From Apostichopus californicus (taxonomy: Eukaryota > Echinodermata > Holothuroidea > Aspidochirotida > Stichopodidae), in NCBI GenBank assembly GCA_020650975.1, contig JAIPMN010019733.1, positions 1 through 52,127 of the forward strand: a DNA stretch of 52,127 nucleotides. Reading direction: 5' to 3'. Shown here piece by piece: positions 11,801 to 22,444 of this stretch. Both the position numbers and the translations under genes were made by a program. Every line of letters begins with the position of its first letter. Position 1 is the stretch's first letter. The notes below the pieces were generated by a model. It did no database searches. It was not told the origin of the DNA and saw only the letters and a list, made by a program, of their open reading frames with translations.

Positions 11801-14800
11801 ACAAGATGAAACGGGTATGAGATGACATGAGCTAGATTTCAGATGAAACAATGCTGGATGAGACAAGATGAAACTGGTATGAGATGACATGAGCTAGATT
11901 TCAGAGGTAACAAAGATGGTATGAGACAAGATGAAACTGGTATGAGATGACACAAGCTAGATTTCAGATGAAACAAAGCTGGTATGAGACAAGATGAAAC
12001 TGGTATGAGATGACATGAGCTAGATTTCAGATGAAACAATGCTGGTATGAGACAAGATGAAACTGGTATGAGATGACATGAGCTAGATTTCAGATGTAAC
12101 AAAGATGGTATGAGAAGAGAGAAATCTACATCAAACAATTAGAAGCTGGAATGAGATGGAAGGAGGCAAATATCAGGTGAGAGGAAACTGGGATGCGATG
12201 ATGGGATGTTGATTTGAGTTGAGTGAGAGCAAATGGGAATGCTTAGTTCACAGTATATACTGCAGTGTGCTCATGTTAGTGTGTTAAATTTGGTGCAAAT
12301 CAGCCAATGGTAAGCCATTAATCCATATCTGTAAAACAGAAAAATACATTCCTGTCAATTTCAAAAAGGTTGTACAAGTACAAGTTTTCTGGTTGGCCGG
12401 CTGACAACCAGGTCTCATATGTCTTTACAAAAGCAATAGGTTTGGTGAATTGAACACCGGCTTTGTGCAAGTAATACTTCCCTTCCACGGATCATATGTC
12501 TACCACTAATTTTGCTTTTTTTAAAGTATCTGCAAGTACTCGATGGCCAATACCAATTCATCATTCTGACTTTTTGGGGTATTTCGTTACAAAGCAACCT
12601 GAATTTGACGTAAAAAACTAGTCATCCGCTGGACAACCTGCAAAGCTGAGTTTGGTTATTGAAATACCAATTTGGTTGTCCCGGACAACAGGCTGACCAT
12701 TTAAAAATTGTCCTGTAAACATATATTTAATTAACATGTAAGGCTTGCTGTGATTTGTCCAAAGAAAGGCCAGAGCTTTGAGAATACAAATTAAAGTTCC
12801 TCATATCTTACTGTAGCTATAATTGACGGATCTGAACTGCACTTTTTCACACAAAACATGACCAAAGGAAGCTGGAATGTGATGAGAGGAGGTTGGCAAG
12901 CAGCCAGAGGAAACTACCAAGATAAAGTAGAACCAGCGAAATGAAACTTTTGAGAACAGCACACATCAAGAAGACTGCAGTAAGCAAACTGTTTAGTAGC
13001 GGGATTAAAATTAAAAGCATGCCTACGTTTCTCGCTGTTGTTAATGCTTTCAGTGCCTGCGGGTGTGATCTGTAAAAAGTTCTCAGAAAGTTCATTTGGT
13101 GAATCTGGGTCATCTTGCTGACGTCGTCCTTATTCACCAGAACGAAAAGCAAATAAAAGATCAAATGTGAAAAACAGAGTGAAAATAACAAAAGGAAAAA
13201 AAATAAATCAGTTTGGCTGATCATGGTGATGTTCTATGAAATAATAGGTTAGAAACATAATTTCATAATTTAGTCTGATAAAAAAATAAATGAAAGTAAG
13301 AATGTTAATGTGCAAAGAGGATTTAATGACCTACTAATTACCTCCTTTTAATTAGGAAGCGATAATTAAATTGCTTTTAAATTTAGTTATGTCTAAAGCA
13401 AGTAATTCATTCGTCATGTATAGTTAAATAATATTCTACTGGATGGTAGGTTCTATTTTACCAAGTAAAGGTATAGCTCTAAGAGATCAAATCCGTTAGC
13501 TATTATTCAATTTATCAAACTTAAAATCACAATATATTGTTTATTATAGGAAAGAAGTCAATTGTTGTTCCACAAAATTACATTAAGCTAGACCAGCAAA
13601 GCTCTCATATTAGGTTTACTATGCTATAAAGGCAGGGTAGCATTATTTCTATATGTAACTATGGACAGACATTGTCATCAAGTTACTAGGCTTACTATCA
13701 GCCGACTGTTCGATCAGGTAAAGAAAAAATACTTTATTGTATTTGTATAAAACAATAGTCTAATTATTTGAGTTAAGAAACAAAATGAGCCAATCTGGTG
13801 GTAATTAACACTAGCAGATGATACCATGTTAGAATTGATTTGCTAATCAGAAATTAAAGACAAAAGCTTACACAGAATCCCTAACAATAATAACCAAAAG
13901 TCATTTTTTATTAAAATTTCCCAGAATTACTTGAATGAATATAGAGCAGTTATTCCTACTTAATATATGTCTGTTCTGGTCACTGTTTGTTGGTGATACA
14001 TTTGATTCTGGAGGTAACAGAGTGACGGTCTGATAATGGTTGTCTTTCTTCATTTTAGGCTCTCCTGATAAATCAAGAATTGACAAAATGAAATAGAACC
14101 ACATGCCCGAAGAAAATAAAAGTATAATAAAAGTTACTTCAATGGCAACCCGAAAATACAACACATGGAATATATCTATGTTTAGCAAAATAAGTTACGC
14201 TTTAACTAGTTAAAAATGCATTTGATTCAGCAAACGATGCAACACAGCATCCGAAATTTGAAAAGTTTGCTTGAAAAACTTTATCTAACAGGTTGTATGG
14301 TGGTGTACAATAACTTCTCCATGCTCCCTAACTTGGCCTACAGTAGTAAACATATGTAGCTGCACTTACATGTTGCTGTGGTGTTTGTCAAACTGTAACC
14401 ACCTTTTGGAATGTAAGTTTAATCAACAAATCCTTAAAAAAAGCTAAAATTGCTACAGTGGAACAAGGAATCATCATAATTTGCTCAAGCCATTTTCTTG
14501 TTTCGTGCATATTACAAGCACATAATTATCATATTCTGGCGGAATTTGATCTAACAAGCAATGTAATCACAAAGATACTGGGTAAAACTAAACCACAGAG
14601 CAAAATTAGAGATATTGTCATTACTGCTATCCTTTCAAAGAATTTAAAAGTCTGTGAAACCATAAAAATTTCACAAAATATTCCTCTGCTGAGGTTAGTA
14701 ACCAGATAGTAGTGATATTTTGGGTTAAAATCTTTGGAAAAGCACAGAAGGAAAATTTCTTCTCCAAAATAGCAATTTAACGACAAGACACCTCGTTAGG

Positions 14801-17800
14801 GAGCTTTCAGTTAATCTTAATGTGCTAAGTTAATATCTCGGGTTACAGCTTTTGTTATTAATCATGGCTATTTATAGCCAAGCATTATTAATAAATTATA
14901 CTTTCCATTACTTTCCATAAATCCTAAGATCCAACAAGGAAGTACCAACATGCCTACTATTATGTGATATGTTTACATATTCACGCTACAAAATTCAGGC
15001 AATTTATAGGATAAACCATTTCACAGTAAAACAATAAACCAGTTTCCATTTGCTGCCATGCAGCATAACATTTATGTTGCTTTTGTATTAATTGAAGAAA
15101 ACTGCTAGTTGAAATTTGATTTTAGTAAGTTTTTGTTGTGCACTGACGTTATTCATCAAGTGGCTAAACAGTGAGATCCTTGGGCCTATATTATCCATCC
15201 TGTTCTGACCCTGCTGATTGTATAATCATCATCTTTGATTTATTCTAAGTATTTTATGTGTTAATTAACTACTCATGTATCACTAATTATCAATAAATAT
15301 ATATTGATTTTACTCACTTAACTCCTTTTACATCTATAGAGCAGTTTTTTTATAATAAACCCTCAGTTTTTCTCTTACTTTTTATTGCAGATCTAAAATA
15401 TCTTAAGATTTAACGATTTTTATTATTACTAAATATTAAAAGCAAAGAATAAACTGATGAAACTACATCTTACTTTAGCTGATAGCATAAAACTATTAAA
15501 AATAAAACAGTTGTAAGTGTTATGAAGCTTGTCAAATGCAGAAAAATAAAATAAAACAAAAACAAATGCCCAAAGTAACATGTGAATTGATAATGCTAGA
15601 TGAGTTGTTAATAACTTTCTCATTCAGGTCAAGTTTCAAAATGTTGAAAGATGCATAATTCTTTACCCATATTACCTTTTCTTTCTAAAGTTCCGAAAGC
15701 ACCTGCTATGAACCATGTTATAACTGTCATTGTCATCACAGCAAATAAATGCAGGAATGGCCCAAAAAACTGATGGAAAGTAAAAGAATTTAGAAGGAAT
15801 TGAACAAATACAGAATATCAAAACAGCATTAATTGACCATTTATTAAATCATAAACCACTTTTTAAAAAAAATGGAACAATCTCAAGACTCACAAAGAAA
15901 TTACAGTTGGTATGTTGAAAATTTATCACATTTTACAACTATGCCAATATTTGATAAATTTGAAAGGTAACAAACATTGGAGTCTTTGCATCAGACACCC
16001 TGATCCTCTAGACATTGACATTGGGAAATATCCCTCAATTAAATGCTAATTACAATTAATTAAAATGCTAATTACAGTTTGAAGATGAGAGATCTTTTTC
16101 ACTATTTTAGTGTACTTATAATCAATGTTATTAACCTTTAAGACGTTTGGTGGAATGAAAATTTGTTAAATTAATTGCCATTTGTAAGTGCACTATTGTT
16201 AAGAAGGACAACATTGTGCCAAATTTGTTGTTGCCATTGTTGTATTCAGCATTTACGATATAGATTCTTGCATGGTACTTGAAAGGTTGTTTAGCTTACT
16301 TTCAGAACTAATTAAACCATTTATGTGGGATTTGTCATATAATGTATCATAATTCTACTGGAATGAGTAAAGAGTTAAACAGATGTCATAATTCAAAATA
16401 TTGTTCCCACCCTCCCTCATCCCTCCCTTTATCTGAATGCTGACATTTCATTGAAATAGTAAACATTTTGATAAAATTACCCACCATAAGAGACAGAGGA
16501 ATAAAATGCCAGAGGAATCTTGTATTGAGGATAGAGAGAACAACAATAGCAATGGTGATGATATCAACAACAACCAGCAATATCTGTAAAGACATGAAAG
16601 ATGAGGTCAGAGATAATTGATCATCTAGCATCAAGCTATGACTAGTAAGGGACAGATTTATAGCAACAAAAGTTTACATAACCCTAAAGAAATTGTGTCA
16701 ACAAACTTTTCAGGCCCGGAGGCAGGAATGGTGGGGGGGGGAGGGACTGGGGATGAACACCACCTCCCTTTCAACCCTGACAGAAGAAATGAGTAGTAAT
16801 TAGCACAACCATGTGTTTAGACCTAATTATAGATCTAATCTGTATCATACATATGCATCAGAAATTCAAAAAAAAATTTATGAGGGAAGACCCCACATCC
16901 TCCCACATGGAGGGCCACCCACCCCCTCCCCCTCTCCCCTACCTGCTCCTGCCCATGCTATCAAAGGAATAGCAATCTCTCTAAATGTGAAAGCACAATT
17001 AAGATTAATATATGGTTAATGTAATTGATGTAATACAGTAGGATGTGTATACTGTACATACCCTCCAAGTTGTTAACATTGTAAACTTAAAGTTCTGTAT
17101 ATTTTGCACATGTAAAAGAATGCTCCTTTTCCTGTGTGTATCAACAAAATACCTTGACAATAAACACTATTCAACACTGTGAGTATAATGAATGTGCTCT
17201 ATTCAACCTATTGAATCTAAAATACTTTCAAGTTGGTCTCCCCATCTGGCCCTCCTTGTACCCTTCCCCTTGCTCTCCTAGCATCCCTCCATCTTCATCT
17301 CGCTAACATCCCGCAAGCTATTAACATCTACCGTGTCAATAATAATAATACATACAACAGGATTATAGAAACCATAATCTTCTGTACCTTATGAATAACG
17401 TGTAGATGGAGGTGTTCCTTTAAGTTCATGTGAAGACAGGCAAACATCTGGTGAAGAAGATGGAAACAGATTTTAGTGTTATTAGTTACGTTACTTGTTC
17501 ATCTATAGTCTTCACTCATCTATAAGTTAATTACTTATTATAACACATATACTTAATGATAATAATCATAATAATTAGCAGTTACTTTTACGACGCTTAA
17601 GCGACCTCAAATGTGGGAGAAACCCGCAAGGGCTTATGGATTACAACTGACACGTCGGGTGGCTTCCAATTCAACATTTTAACTTAACTTTGGAATCTTT
17701 TCAATTAAGAAAGTCATTTCAGTTGGGAAAACCCACCTTAGTATGACCCGGCCAGGAATCTTACTGGGAACCTCCCGATTGCTAAGCCTCATTGCTTCAA

Positions 17801-20437
17801 ATGCCACTGCCTTTATCCACTCGGCCACAGTACTTACTAGAAGACACTTCTGAAACCCCAAGGTCACTGCATGGGTCGAAAACCTTTCTAGCTTTTATTT
17901 GCTGTGTTCGGGTTTATTATTTTAAAGTTTTTACGTTGTTCCTTTCCTTCTATTATTAAGCAATCTTTATGATAACAAAGACAGGAAATAAATTGCATTG
18001 AACAACGAATAATAACGGATGACCATCGTGGAAAAGTTTGACTTTTCCTTTTAATTAGTCTAATAACAAGTCAAGAACACTCTTCCATTTATATTGTACA
18101 ATAAACTCTATGTTAACAGCTCATTACTGAAAGTGACCAGATGGGCATTTTTAATATCAAGGAAATAAATTCCATTTCTGTGGAACAGTTGAAAGAATTC
18201 TTACAGTTTTCAACAATATGCATTATTGTTAGCAAACTAGCCCTGAAAATCAGAACAAGATAGTTGACATATACCTCAAACTAGTGAATGTACATGAGAA
18301 TCTATTTGAATATTCAAGAGCAGAGAATTTTGAAATATGAAATTTACAAGCTATAGCTACTTAAATATTTTTTTAAAAAAATGACCTTTTGTGTCTTTAG
18401 TCAAACTCTTTGAATATGCAATAGCAGGCCTTCAGTGGAAAAAAATACTTGATTATTTAAGGGATAATATTCAGAAATAGAAATTTTGGACATTTGTTGA
18501 AAACAACTTGGACATAAGTAACTCCAACAGTTGCAAAATATAACACTATTCTGCACCCCCCTCCCCTGGCACCCGTCCCTGACCCCCCTCTCCTGATACC
18601 CCTTCCCTGACACCCCTCTCCTGAAACCCCTCCCTGACACCCCTCCCCTGATGCCCCTCCCCTGACACCCCTCCTGTGACACCCCTCCCTGACATCCCTC
18701 CCCTGACATCCCTCCCTGACACCCCTCCCCTAATACCCCTTACTAGCAGACATACTGTGAATACTTACCAATAATATAAATGGGTAACCAAACAGAACAA
18801 AAGATGCAATCTTGAATGCAAAGTAAAACTTAAAATCCAGATGATACTTGCTCCAAAAGCCTCTGTAGGGGGAGAAAGAATATGAAATGTTTAATTTCAC
18901 TATCAGTTCTAGTTTTATTATTGTTTGCTACTAAGTTCACATAACTTTGCAACAGTCAACAGATTTTGACGCCACGTCATGTATTTTTAGGTAAATGGGT
19001 TTTTTACCATCAGTGTATTCGTATGTCTTCATGTCACTGTTTAGACAGACACTGAGGGTATAGGAAGGGTTGGGCAATGAGGGTGAGGGTAGGAAGGGTT
19101 GGGCAATGAGGGTGAGGGTAGGAAGGGTTGGGTAATGAGGGTGAGGGTAGGAAGGGTTGGGCAATGAGGGTTAGGGTAGGAAGGGTTGGGCAATGAGGGT
19201 GAGGTTTTCAAAATGTCTCCCCTCTACCTCTTGCCACTGTCAAACACACAAGTGAGCAAATGTTTTAGCCAAACAACTAGAAATAAAAATAACATCTCCG
19301 GTACTATAACCTATTTCTCTACCGGGTGCTAGTCAGACCAACCATATGACCGAGGATCACAAACAGCAGGCAATGAATTATGGTTAATATGAAAAAGATA
19401 CTCACAAATCAAACATACGTTCTTCATTTGCAGTGACCAACCAAAGATACATGTTACTAAAAGTTAGGAGAACTGACAGGAAGAGAAAGATGAACCATGA
19501 CCTCTCACACTGAAGAAGAAAACCAAATTGAACAAAGACTATTAAGGATTAAGCTAAATCATAAAGGATTAAGATAAATCATACAGGATTAAGATAAATC
19601 ATACAGGATTAAGATAAATCATACTCTATCTCTATGTCTCTGTACAGAAGATTATAAGAAAGGATTATAATGTTTTGTATCAAAAAGAATTGAAAGAAGT
19701 CATAGGAAATGTTGGATAACAAATAATGCCCTCTCAAACTAAAGAAAAGAAATTAATGAATATTCATCAGCATGGTCTTGGATCCTGAATCAGTTAAATG
19801 AAGTCACTTGATCGTAATTTACCAATTATGCAAAAATGACATCCTATCACATGACTTAATTAATTAGTTTCCAAGGGTTATAATACAGACATTTCAAGTT
19901 TAAAGAATTAAATCCTGTAAGTGTAGTCTGTGTGTGATATCACAGACCACAGTGCCATTTATACATCCCAATCAAGTGAGGGAACTGCAAATATTTTTAC
20001 ATCACAACAACAACAAAATTAAAAGTGCTGAGATCAATGTGCCAGCATTAAGCAAGCTCTGTATTATATATTTTGTTAAAATCTCAGGTTCTATTATTCC
20101 CTTTTAAACATGGGTTTTTTATTGTTGTTTTACATTAGGAGGAAATATACTGTTCAATATACACATTGACTCTCTTAAGGCTTGAAATTTTGCAAAGTAA
20201 CACAGATATACCATAACACTCCCCCTGTCCCCCTACACCTGTCTCTCTCCCCCTCCCATGACAGCCAATATGGACCCTCCCCCCTTTGTCTCCACTTGGA
20301 ACGATACTCACGAGAGCCGTTGGTCTTTTGTCATGGTGTTTACATCTGCATCCATAGAATATCGTTGCAAACACCGTACAGCATCGCTTGCAGCCCATCT
20401 TGACCGTTCCAAGTGACCACAGAAGGAACGCGGATAC
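2600..20437 (-). CDS. GDE2/GDPD5-like glycerophosphodiester phosphodiesterase gene (10 exons, C-terminus outside window)
   Basis: Multipass membrane enzyme of the GDPD2/GDPD4/GDPD5 family, which hydrolyses glycerophosphodiesters or, for vertebrate GDE2, releases GPI-anchored proteins at the cell surface. Coding exons in order: 20312-20398, 19406-19509, 18769-18862, 17388-17447, 16485-16583, 15676-15769, 8383-8531, 6508-6593, 3621-3771, 2600-2824. Phases agree at all nine junctions, giving 383 residues. A Cys-rich cytoplasmic N-terminus (1-29) is followed by about five hydrophobic segments (near 33-55, 73-95, 116-135, 149-175, 186-206). The catalytic domain opens with GHKGA (His224), APENT (231-235), YGIESD with Glu252 and Asp254, and MHD with His267. 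Vertebrate family members have GHRG; the Arg is Lys here. Vertebrate proteins run about 540-610 residues, so roughly 200 residues including the last membrane segment are missing to the left. I cannot tell which paralogue it is; it may be the single invertebrate ancestor. Confidence 0.93.
3621..3771 (-). CDS. GDE-like exon 9, second catalytic His (residues 258-308)
   Basis: TAG acceptor and a GTTTGT donor. SDGEHFCMHDNTLERTTNV has the MHD-x-TL-x-RTTNV block typical of vertebrate GDE2-type enzymes, with His267 as second catalytic His. It ends in LNTGLWFLE, like LNAGSWFLE of human GDPD2. Confidence 0.95.
4511..4533. repeat. Perfect hairpin within an ACACGC-rich segment
   Basis: GTCACACGC and GCGTGTGAC form 9-base arms around a 5-base loop. 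Further CACACGC words follow to about 4590 and a complementary GTGTG lies near 4615. It lies in GDE-like intron 8 and is probably part of an interspersed repeat. Confidence 0.75.
5868..6167. mobile_element. 300-bp non-autonomous hAT-like MITE
   Basis: The element is flanked by an 8-bp direct repeat CATTACTA at 5860-5867 and 6168-6175. The left end CAGGCGCGTAGCAAGG and the right end, whose reverse complement is CACGCTCGTAGCCAAGG, form imperfect terminal inverted repeats. An 8-bp duplication plus a CAG-type terminus is the hAT pattern. No transposase is encoded. The right end carries a G run then a C run at about 6120-6150. It sits in GDE-like intron 8. Confidence 0.8.
6508..6593 (-). CDS. GDE-like exon 8, catalytic APENT and E-x-D motifs (residues 230-258)
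   Basis: TAG acceptor and GTAAAG donor. It reads IAPENTMASFERAVDD and YGIESDIRI. Pro-Glu-Asn and the Glu252/Asp254 pair are the metal-binding landmarks of GDPD domains. It ends two bases into a Ser codon. Confidence 0.94.
6594..8382. other. GDE-like intron 7, no further feature except a homopurine tract
   Basis: Both exon borders are defined. Inside I see a C run near 7568 and a GGAGGGAGGG tract at about 8240-8301, but no homologous coding sequence. Confidence 0.7.
8240..8301 (+). repeat. G-rich homopurine tract (GGAGGGAGGG)n
   Basis: Nearly uninterrupted G/A with many runs of three to five G. It could form a G-quadruplex or triplex. The C-rich strand is the sense strand of the GDE-like gene. 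Confidence 0.85.
8383..8531 (-). CDS. GDE-like exon 7, fifth transmembrane segment and catalytic His (residues 180-229)
   Basis: TAG acceptor, GTGAGC donor. LYLVPLFIKSPCILESKDL matches LYLAPLTISSPCIMEKKDL of human GDPD5 almost position by position. LIGHKGAEH then opens the catalytic barrel with His224; the usual Arg of the HRG signature is Lys225. Confidence 0.96.
9428..9775. repeat. Degenerate tandem repeat of TATTGCATTG-type words
   Basis: Low-complexity stretch of recurring ATTGCATTGTAT variants in the intron between GDE-like exons 6 and 7. Open stretches on both strands here come from the repeat and are not genes. Confidence 0.8.
9957..10125. repeat. Degenerate GAGAGAGGGCTGGT/GATGAGAT repeat bordering the 63-bp minisatellite
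   Basis: Diverged words (GAGAGAGGGCTGG, ATGAGATGGGATGAG) resemble the larger array that starts at about 10171, so this may be an older edge of the same minisatellite. Confidence 0.65.
10171..12115. repeat. 63-bp minisatellite array, about 31 copies
   Basis: The unit contains ATGAGCTAGATTTCAG, then ATGAAACAAT, GCTGGTATGAGACAAG and ATGACACTGGTATGAGATGAC. Copies differ by a few bases (GAT/TAT, AAT/AAG, GACACT/GAAACT). Because 63 is divisible by three and the minus strand lacks stops in one frame, long open frames with a 21-residue period appear. A few 61-bp units lacking TA (about 11353, 11415 and 11855) break that frame. It lies in GDE-like intron 6. Confidence 0.95.
12847..13224 (-). other. 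Unrecognised hydrophobic open stretch inside GDE-like intron 6
   Basis: 125 codons on the gene strand. The section from DDVSKMTQIHQMNF through RSHPQALKALTTARN looks codon-biased and gene-like. Strongly hydrophobic residues follow (LILIPLLNSLL, then LVLLYLGSFLWLL), suggesting two membrane segments. I do not recognise the family. It could be an alternative or nested exon, a decayed mobile-element piece, or chance. No ATG in good context or convincing acceptor was seen. Confidence 0.3.
13901..14188 (-). other. Candidate alternative last exon of the GDE-like gene (single hydrophobic segment, then stop)
   Basis: An open stretch on the minus strand carrying one hydrophobic segment (VTFIILLFSSGMWFY) and a polar tail ending in a stop at the lower edge. 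A weak AAG acceptor within it (near 14145) would join GDE exon 6 in the correct phase and give a protein with the membrane helices but no catalytic domain. One splice in three fits phase by chance, so this is speculative. Confidence 0.25.
15676..15769 (-). CDS. GDE-like exon 6, fourth transmembrane segment (residues 149-180)
   Basis: CAG acceptor, GTAATA donor. FFGPFLHLFAVMTM and WFIAGAFGTLERK follow vertebrate APFLHVGAVAAVTM and WIVAGQFARAER. It ends one base into a Gly codon completed by exon 7. The next intron is 7.1 kb, by far the longest of this gene. Confidence 0.92.
16485..16583 (-). CDS. GDE-like exon 5, third transmembrane segment (residues 116-148)
   Basis: CAG acceptor and GTGGGT donor enclose 33 codons. 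It begins ILLVVVDIITIAIVV, a clear hydrophobic helix at the position of helix 3 of the family, followed by the short WHFIPLSLM loop. Confidence 0.88.
17388..17447 (-). CDS. GDE-like exon 4 (residues 96-115)
   Basis: A 60-bp in-phase exon between CAG and GTACAG. It encodes MFACLHMNLKEHLHLH, a His-rich loop matching the QQMNLHWLHKIG loop of human GDPD5. It is too short for ORF finding and was located by homology and phase. Confidence 0.85.
17549..17838 (-). mobile_element. tRNA-Ser-like SINE
   Basis: Read on the minus strand, the head contains GGCCGAGTGG (a near-perfect serine/leucine tRNA A box), a GGCATTTGAAGCAATG anticodon-like arm and a box-B-like AGATTCC. An unrelated body follows, ending in an ATTATTATGATTATTATC tail near 17560. 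That architecture is typical of a tRNA-derived SINE. Ends are approximate; TACTTA on both sides may be a short target duplication. Confidence 0.65.
18549..18738. repeat. C-rich tandem repeat (CCCTCCCCTGACA)n
   Basis: About 13-15 bp units with small differences in GDE-like intron 3, close to the donor of exon 3 (below 18769). Confidence 0.85.
18769..18862 (-). CDS. GDE-like exon 3, second transmembrane segment (residues 64-95)
   Basis: CAG acceptor, GTAAGT donor; one base completes the split Leu codon and 31 codons follow. It reads GFWSKYHLDFKFYF, equivalent to the GYWSDW stretch before helix 2 of vertebrate GDEs. Confidence 0.9.
19053..19209. repeat. 29-bp tandem repeat, about 5 copies
   Basis: The unit GGGTGAGGGTAGGAAGGG plus TTGGGCAATGA recurs with single-base variants in GDE-like intron 2. 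Confidence 0.88.
19406..19509 (-). CDS. GDE-like exon 2, first transmembrane segment (residues 30-64)
   Basis: CAG acceptor and GTGAGT donor. It reads CERSWFIFL and onward, matching WERLWFLLL at the first membrane helix of human GDPD5. It ends two bases into a Leu codon that exon 3 completes. Confidence 0.92.
19543..19624. repeat. 20-bp tandem repeat, about 4 copies
   Basis: AGGATTAAGATAAATCATAC repeats in tandem just upstream (in minus-strand gene order) of GDE-like exon 2. Confidence 0.88.
20312..20437 (-). CDS. GDE-like exon with candidate start codon (residues 1-29)
   Basis: The chosen ATG is at 20398-20396, beginning MGCKRCC. The Cys-rich stretch ending in FYGCRCK lines up with the cytoplasmic CLSCLTGIYGCRW of human GDPD5, which is why I start here. 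The exon has an upstream acceptor (CAG before 20437) and a GTGAGT donor below 20312. The 39 bases between acceptor and ATG are also open in the same frame (VSAFLLWSLGTVK), so a longer N-terminus from an upstream exon is possible. Confidence 0.85.
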
Positions 20438-21307
20438 CTGGAATGTAGGAAAGTCATTGATCAGCATGTGTGGTTAAGTACTGTTCTTCCAAGGTACATA
20501 AGAAGGCTAGAACTTTGGAATGAATCGTTTCAAGCTATCTTCACAGAAAGTTTAGAAATGGTCCAAGTTTTGAAGAGACATCAAGTGAAGGACTACTGTT
20601 CTAAATGGCGACATGGTTCAGCAGTTGGATCCATTCAAATTGTATGCCACCCCTCCCCCCCCCCCCTCCACGACACCTTCTTTTTGTCGCTCTCCTAATT
20701 CTGATAAAGCCCTGAATAGTACACCATTACCAAGCTACTTGTCACACACTAAACCTTTGCTATATATGCTGTTTATTTTTATAATCCGTAACTTGCAAGT
20801 TCTAGAATCAAACCTATACATGTGTGGGTATCTAAACCAAAGCTATGTTGACATTGATGTTCAATTACTACAATATATTCCTATGTACCAGACAAAGGCT
20901 ACTTACAATAACTTATCCATGTAAGCATATATTATTGACAACCTTAAATCCACGATATCCCTAAATTTGAGAAACATCAAAGTTTGTGGGACAATACACA
21001 ATGTTCACCATATGTTACAAGTACCTGCCAACTTCAAACTTAAAACTAGTCCGAAAACCATACTAAAGCTTACAATATCAACTGTAATGTCATGGTCCAT
21101 ACATGGACAGATACAAACATTGATTATTATTAACTCAGTCAGAGGACATTTAACAGTTGTGGATGCATATCAAATTTCCGTTATTAGTATTTAACACTTC
21201 ACGCAATATCAATACCATACAGCACTTAGAACTAAACACTCCTGATATAAGACCAACTTAGAAACAACTTCACCAATTAATAAATATTATCCTTGTTTGT
21301 AACTCAC

Positions 21308-21394
21308 CTTAAATCCAAAACGATTGAGAAAAAAGAAAGGGTACCACACAATCGATTTAAAATTATAAGTACTAATGAAATTTAATATGACCAT
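21308..21394 (-). CDS. Candidate alternative 5' coding exon of the GDE-like gene
   Basis: ATG at 21394-21392 with an in-frame stop directly upstream, 29 codons including WYPFFFLNRFGFK, then a GTGAGT donor. Phase 0 joins the next exon at 20437 without a stop before GDE residue 1. The resulting N-terminus would be hydrophobic and is not found in vertebrate GDEs, so an untranslated or chance stretch is equally likely. Confidence 0.3.
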
Positions 21395-22444
21395 TTAATA
21401 TCCTTATGGTAAGTCCAGTATGAATATTGATGCTTAGAACTATATGCTCAATCAGTGTCTTTTACATACTAAAGGGCCTTTGGCACGTAGCATTATAGTT
21501 CCTCGTCTGTATAGCTCTCACCAACATCATCAAAATCTGTTTATTTTTGTACTTCCTTCCACCACTTAGAAAGACTTCCTTTGAAGATGAAGATCACTAA
21601 TTCAAAGTTATCATGTTGACACTGGCTCGAAATATGAAAATTTAATAAAGCACGTACAGCTCAGGATATGGCCGTAAGTCAACAAGCTGATTTAAAAGGC
21701 AATTTTTAAAGGCAGATAAAAACTGGCATTTTTAGGAAGCGATATTCATCTTAACATTCAATATTGTATTGATTGCAAGATCAATTTCAAAAGAAAAATT
21801 CAAAAGAAGTAAAATAATGAATATCAATATTATCGAGCAGAGTTGACTTGTTACAATGTGGCTATAGTGTAAGGCTTGATCACTGATCACTAATGTTGAA
21901 CTGACAATTTAATGAAATGCTATTTTCATATTTCATTTGATGAAACAATCTATAATTAAGCATACATGCACCTACCTGAAATGACCAGAGAAATACCACA
22001 CCACCAAGCAACCAATTGGGTACTATAATCTAAACCACACGCTAAATTTCACAGATGACCTTTATAGCAAAGTTTGTAAATTGCAACGACACTGTAACTC
22101 TCTGAAACTTAATGATGTAGAAATTGTTACCAAAGAACACCTATAAACCTTGACTTTCTAGAGAAGCAATGACCCTATAACAGAGTTATTCATCAAGTCT
22201 TTTCTGTTCCTTGAACTTTCTCAATGCACTGTCTTGTTATTGTATTGAACATTATATTATTGCACAGTTTGTATAACTGTCAGTACTTACAATATAGTTT
22301 GAAATATTTGACACTGTCTCTAAGAAACCTATAGCCTTAAATGACACGTCAATCTCAATCTCAGCTGTCAATCTTAGTTGTCCTTGAGTACTGTGTAGTA
22401 CATGTCCATGAATGATTTAAAGACATATATGTGATGCATATATC

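Noticed and set aside
10171..12115. CRISPR-like array of repeats
   Set aside because: Units are contiguous, without unique spacers, in a eukaryotic intron.
10156..12138. Long minus-strand open frames with a 21-residue period
   Set aside because: They follow directly from a 63-bp minisatellite inside an intron; the frame breaks at 61-bp units and the composition is not protein-like.
17740..17838. Functional tRNA-Ser gene
   Set aside because: A box is good but the B box is broken, stems do not pair, and a SINE-type body and tail follow.
18401..18709. Gly/Arg-rich minus-strand open frame
   Set aside because: Translation of the C-rich tandem repeat in GDE-like intron 3.
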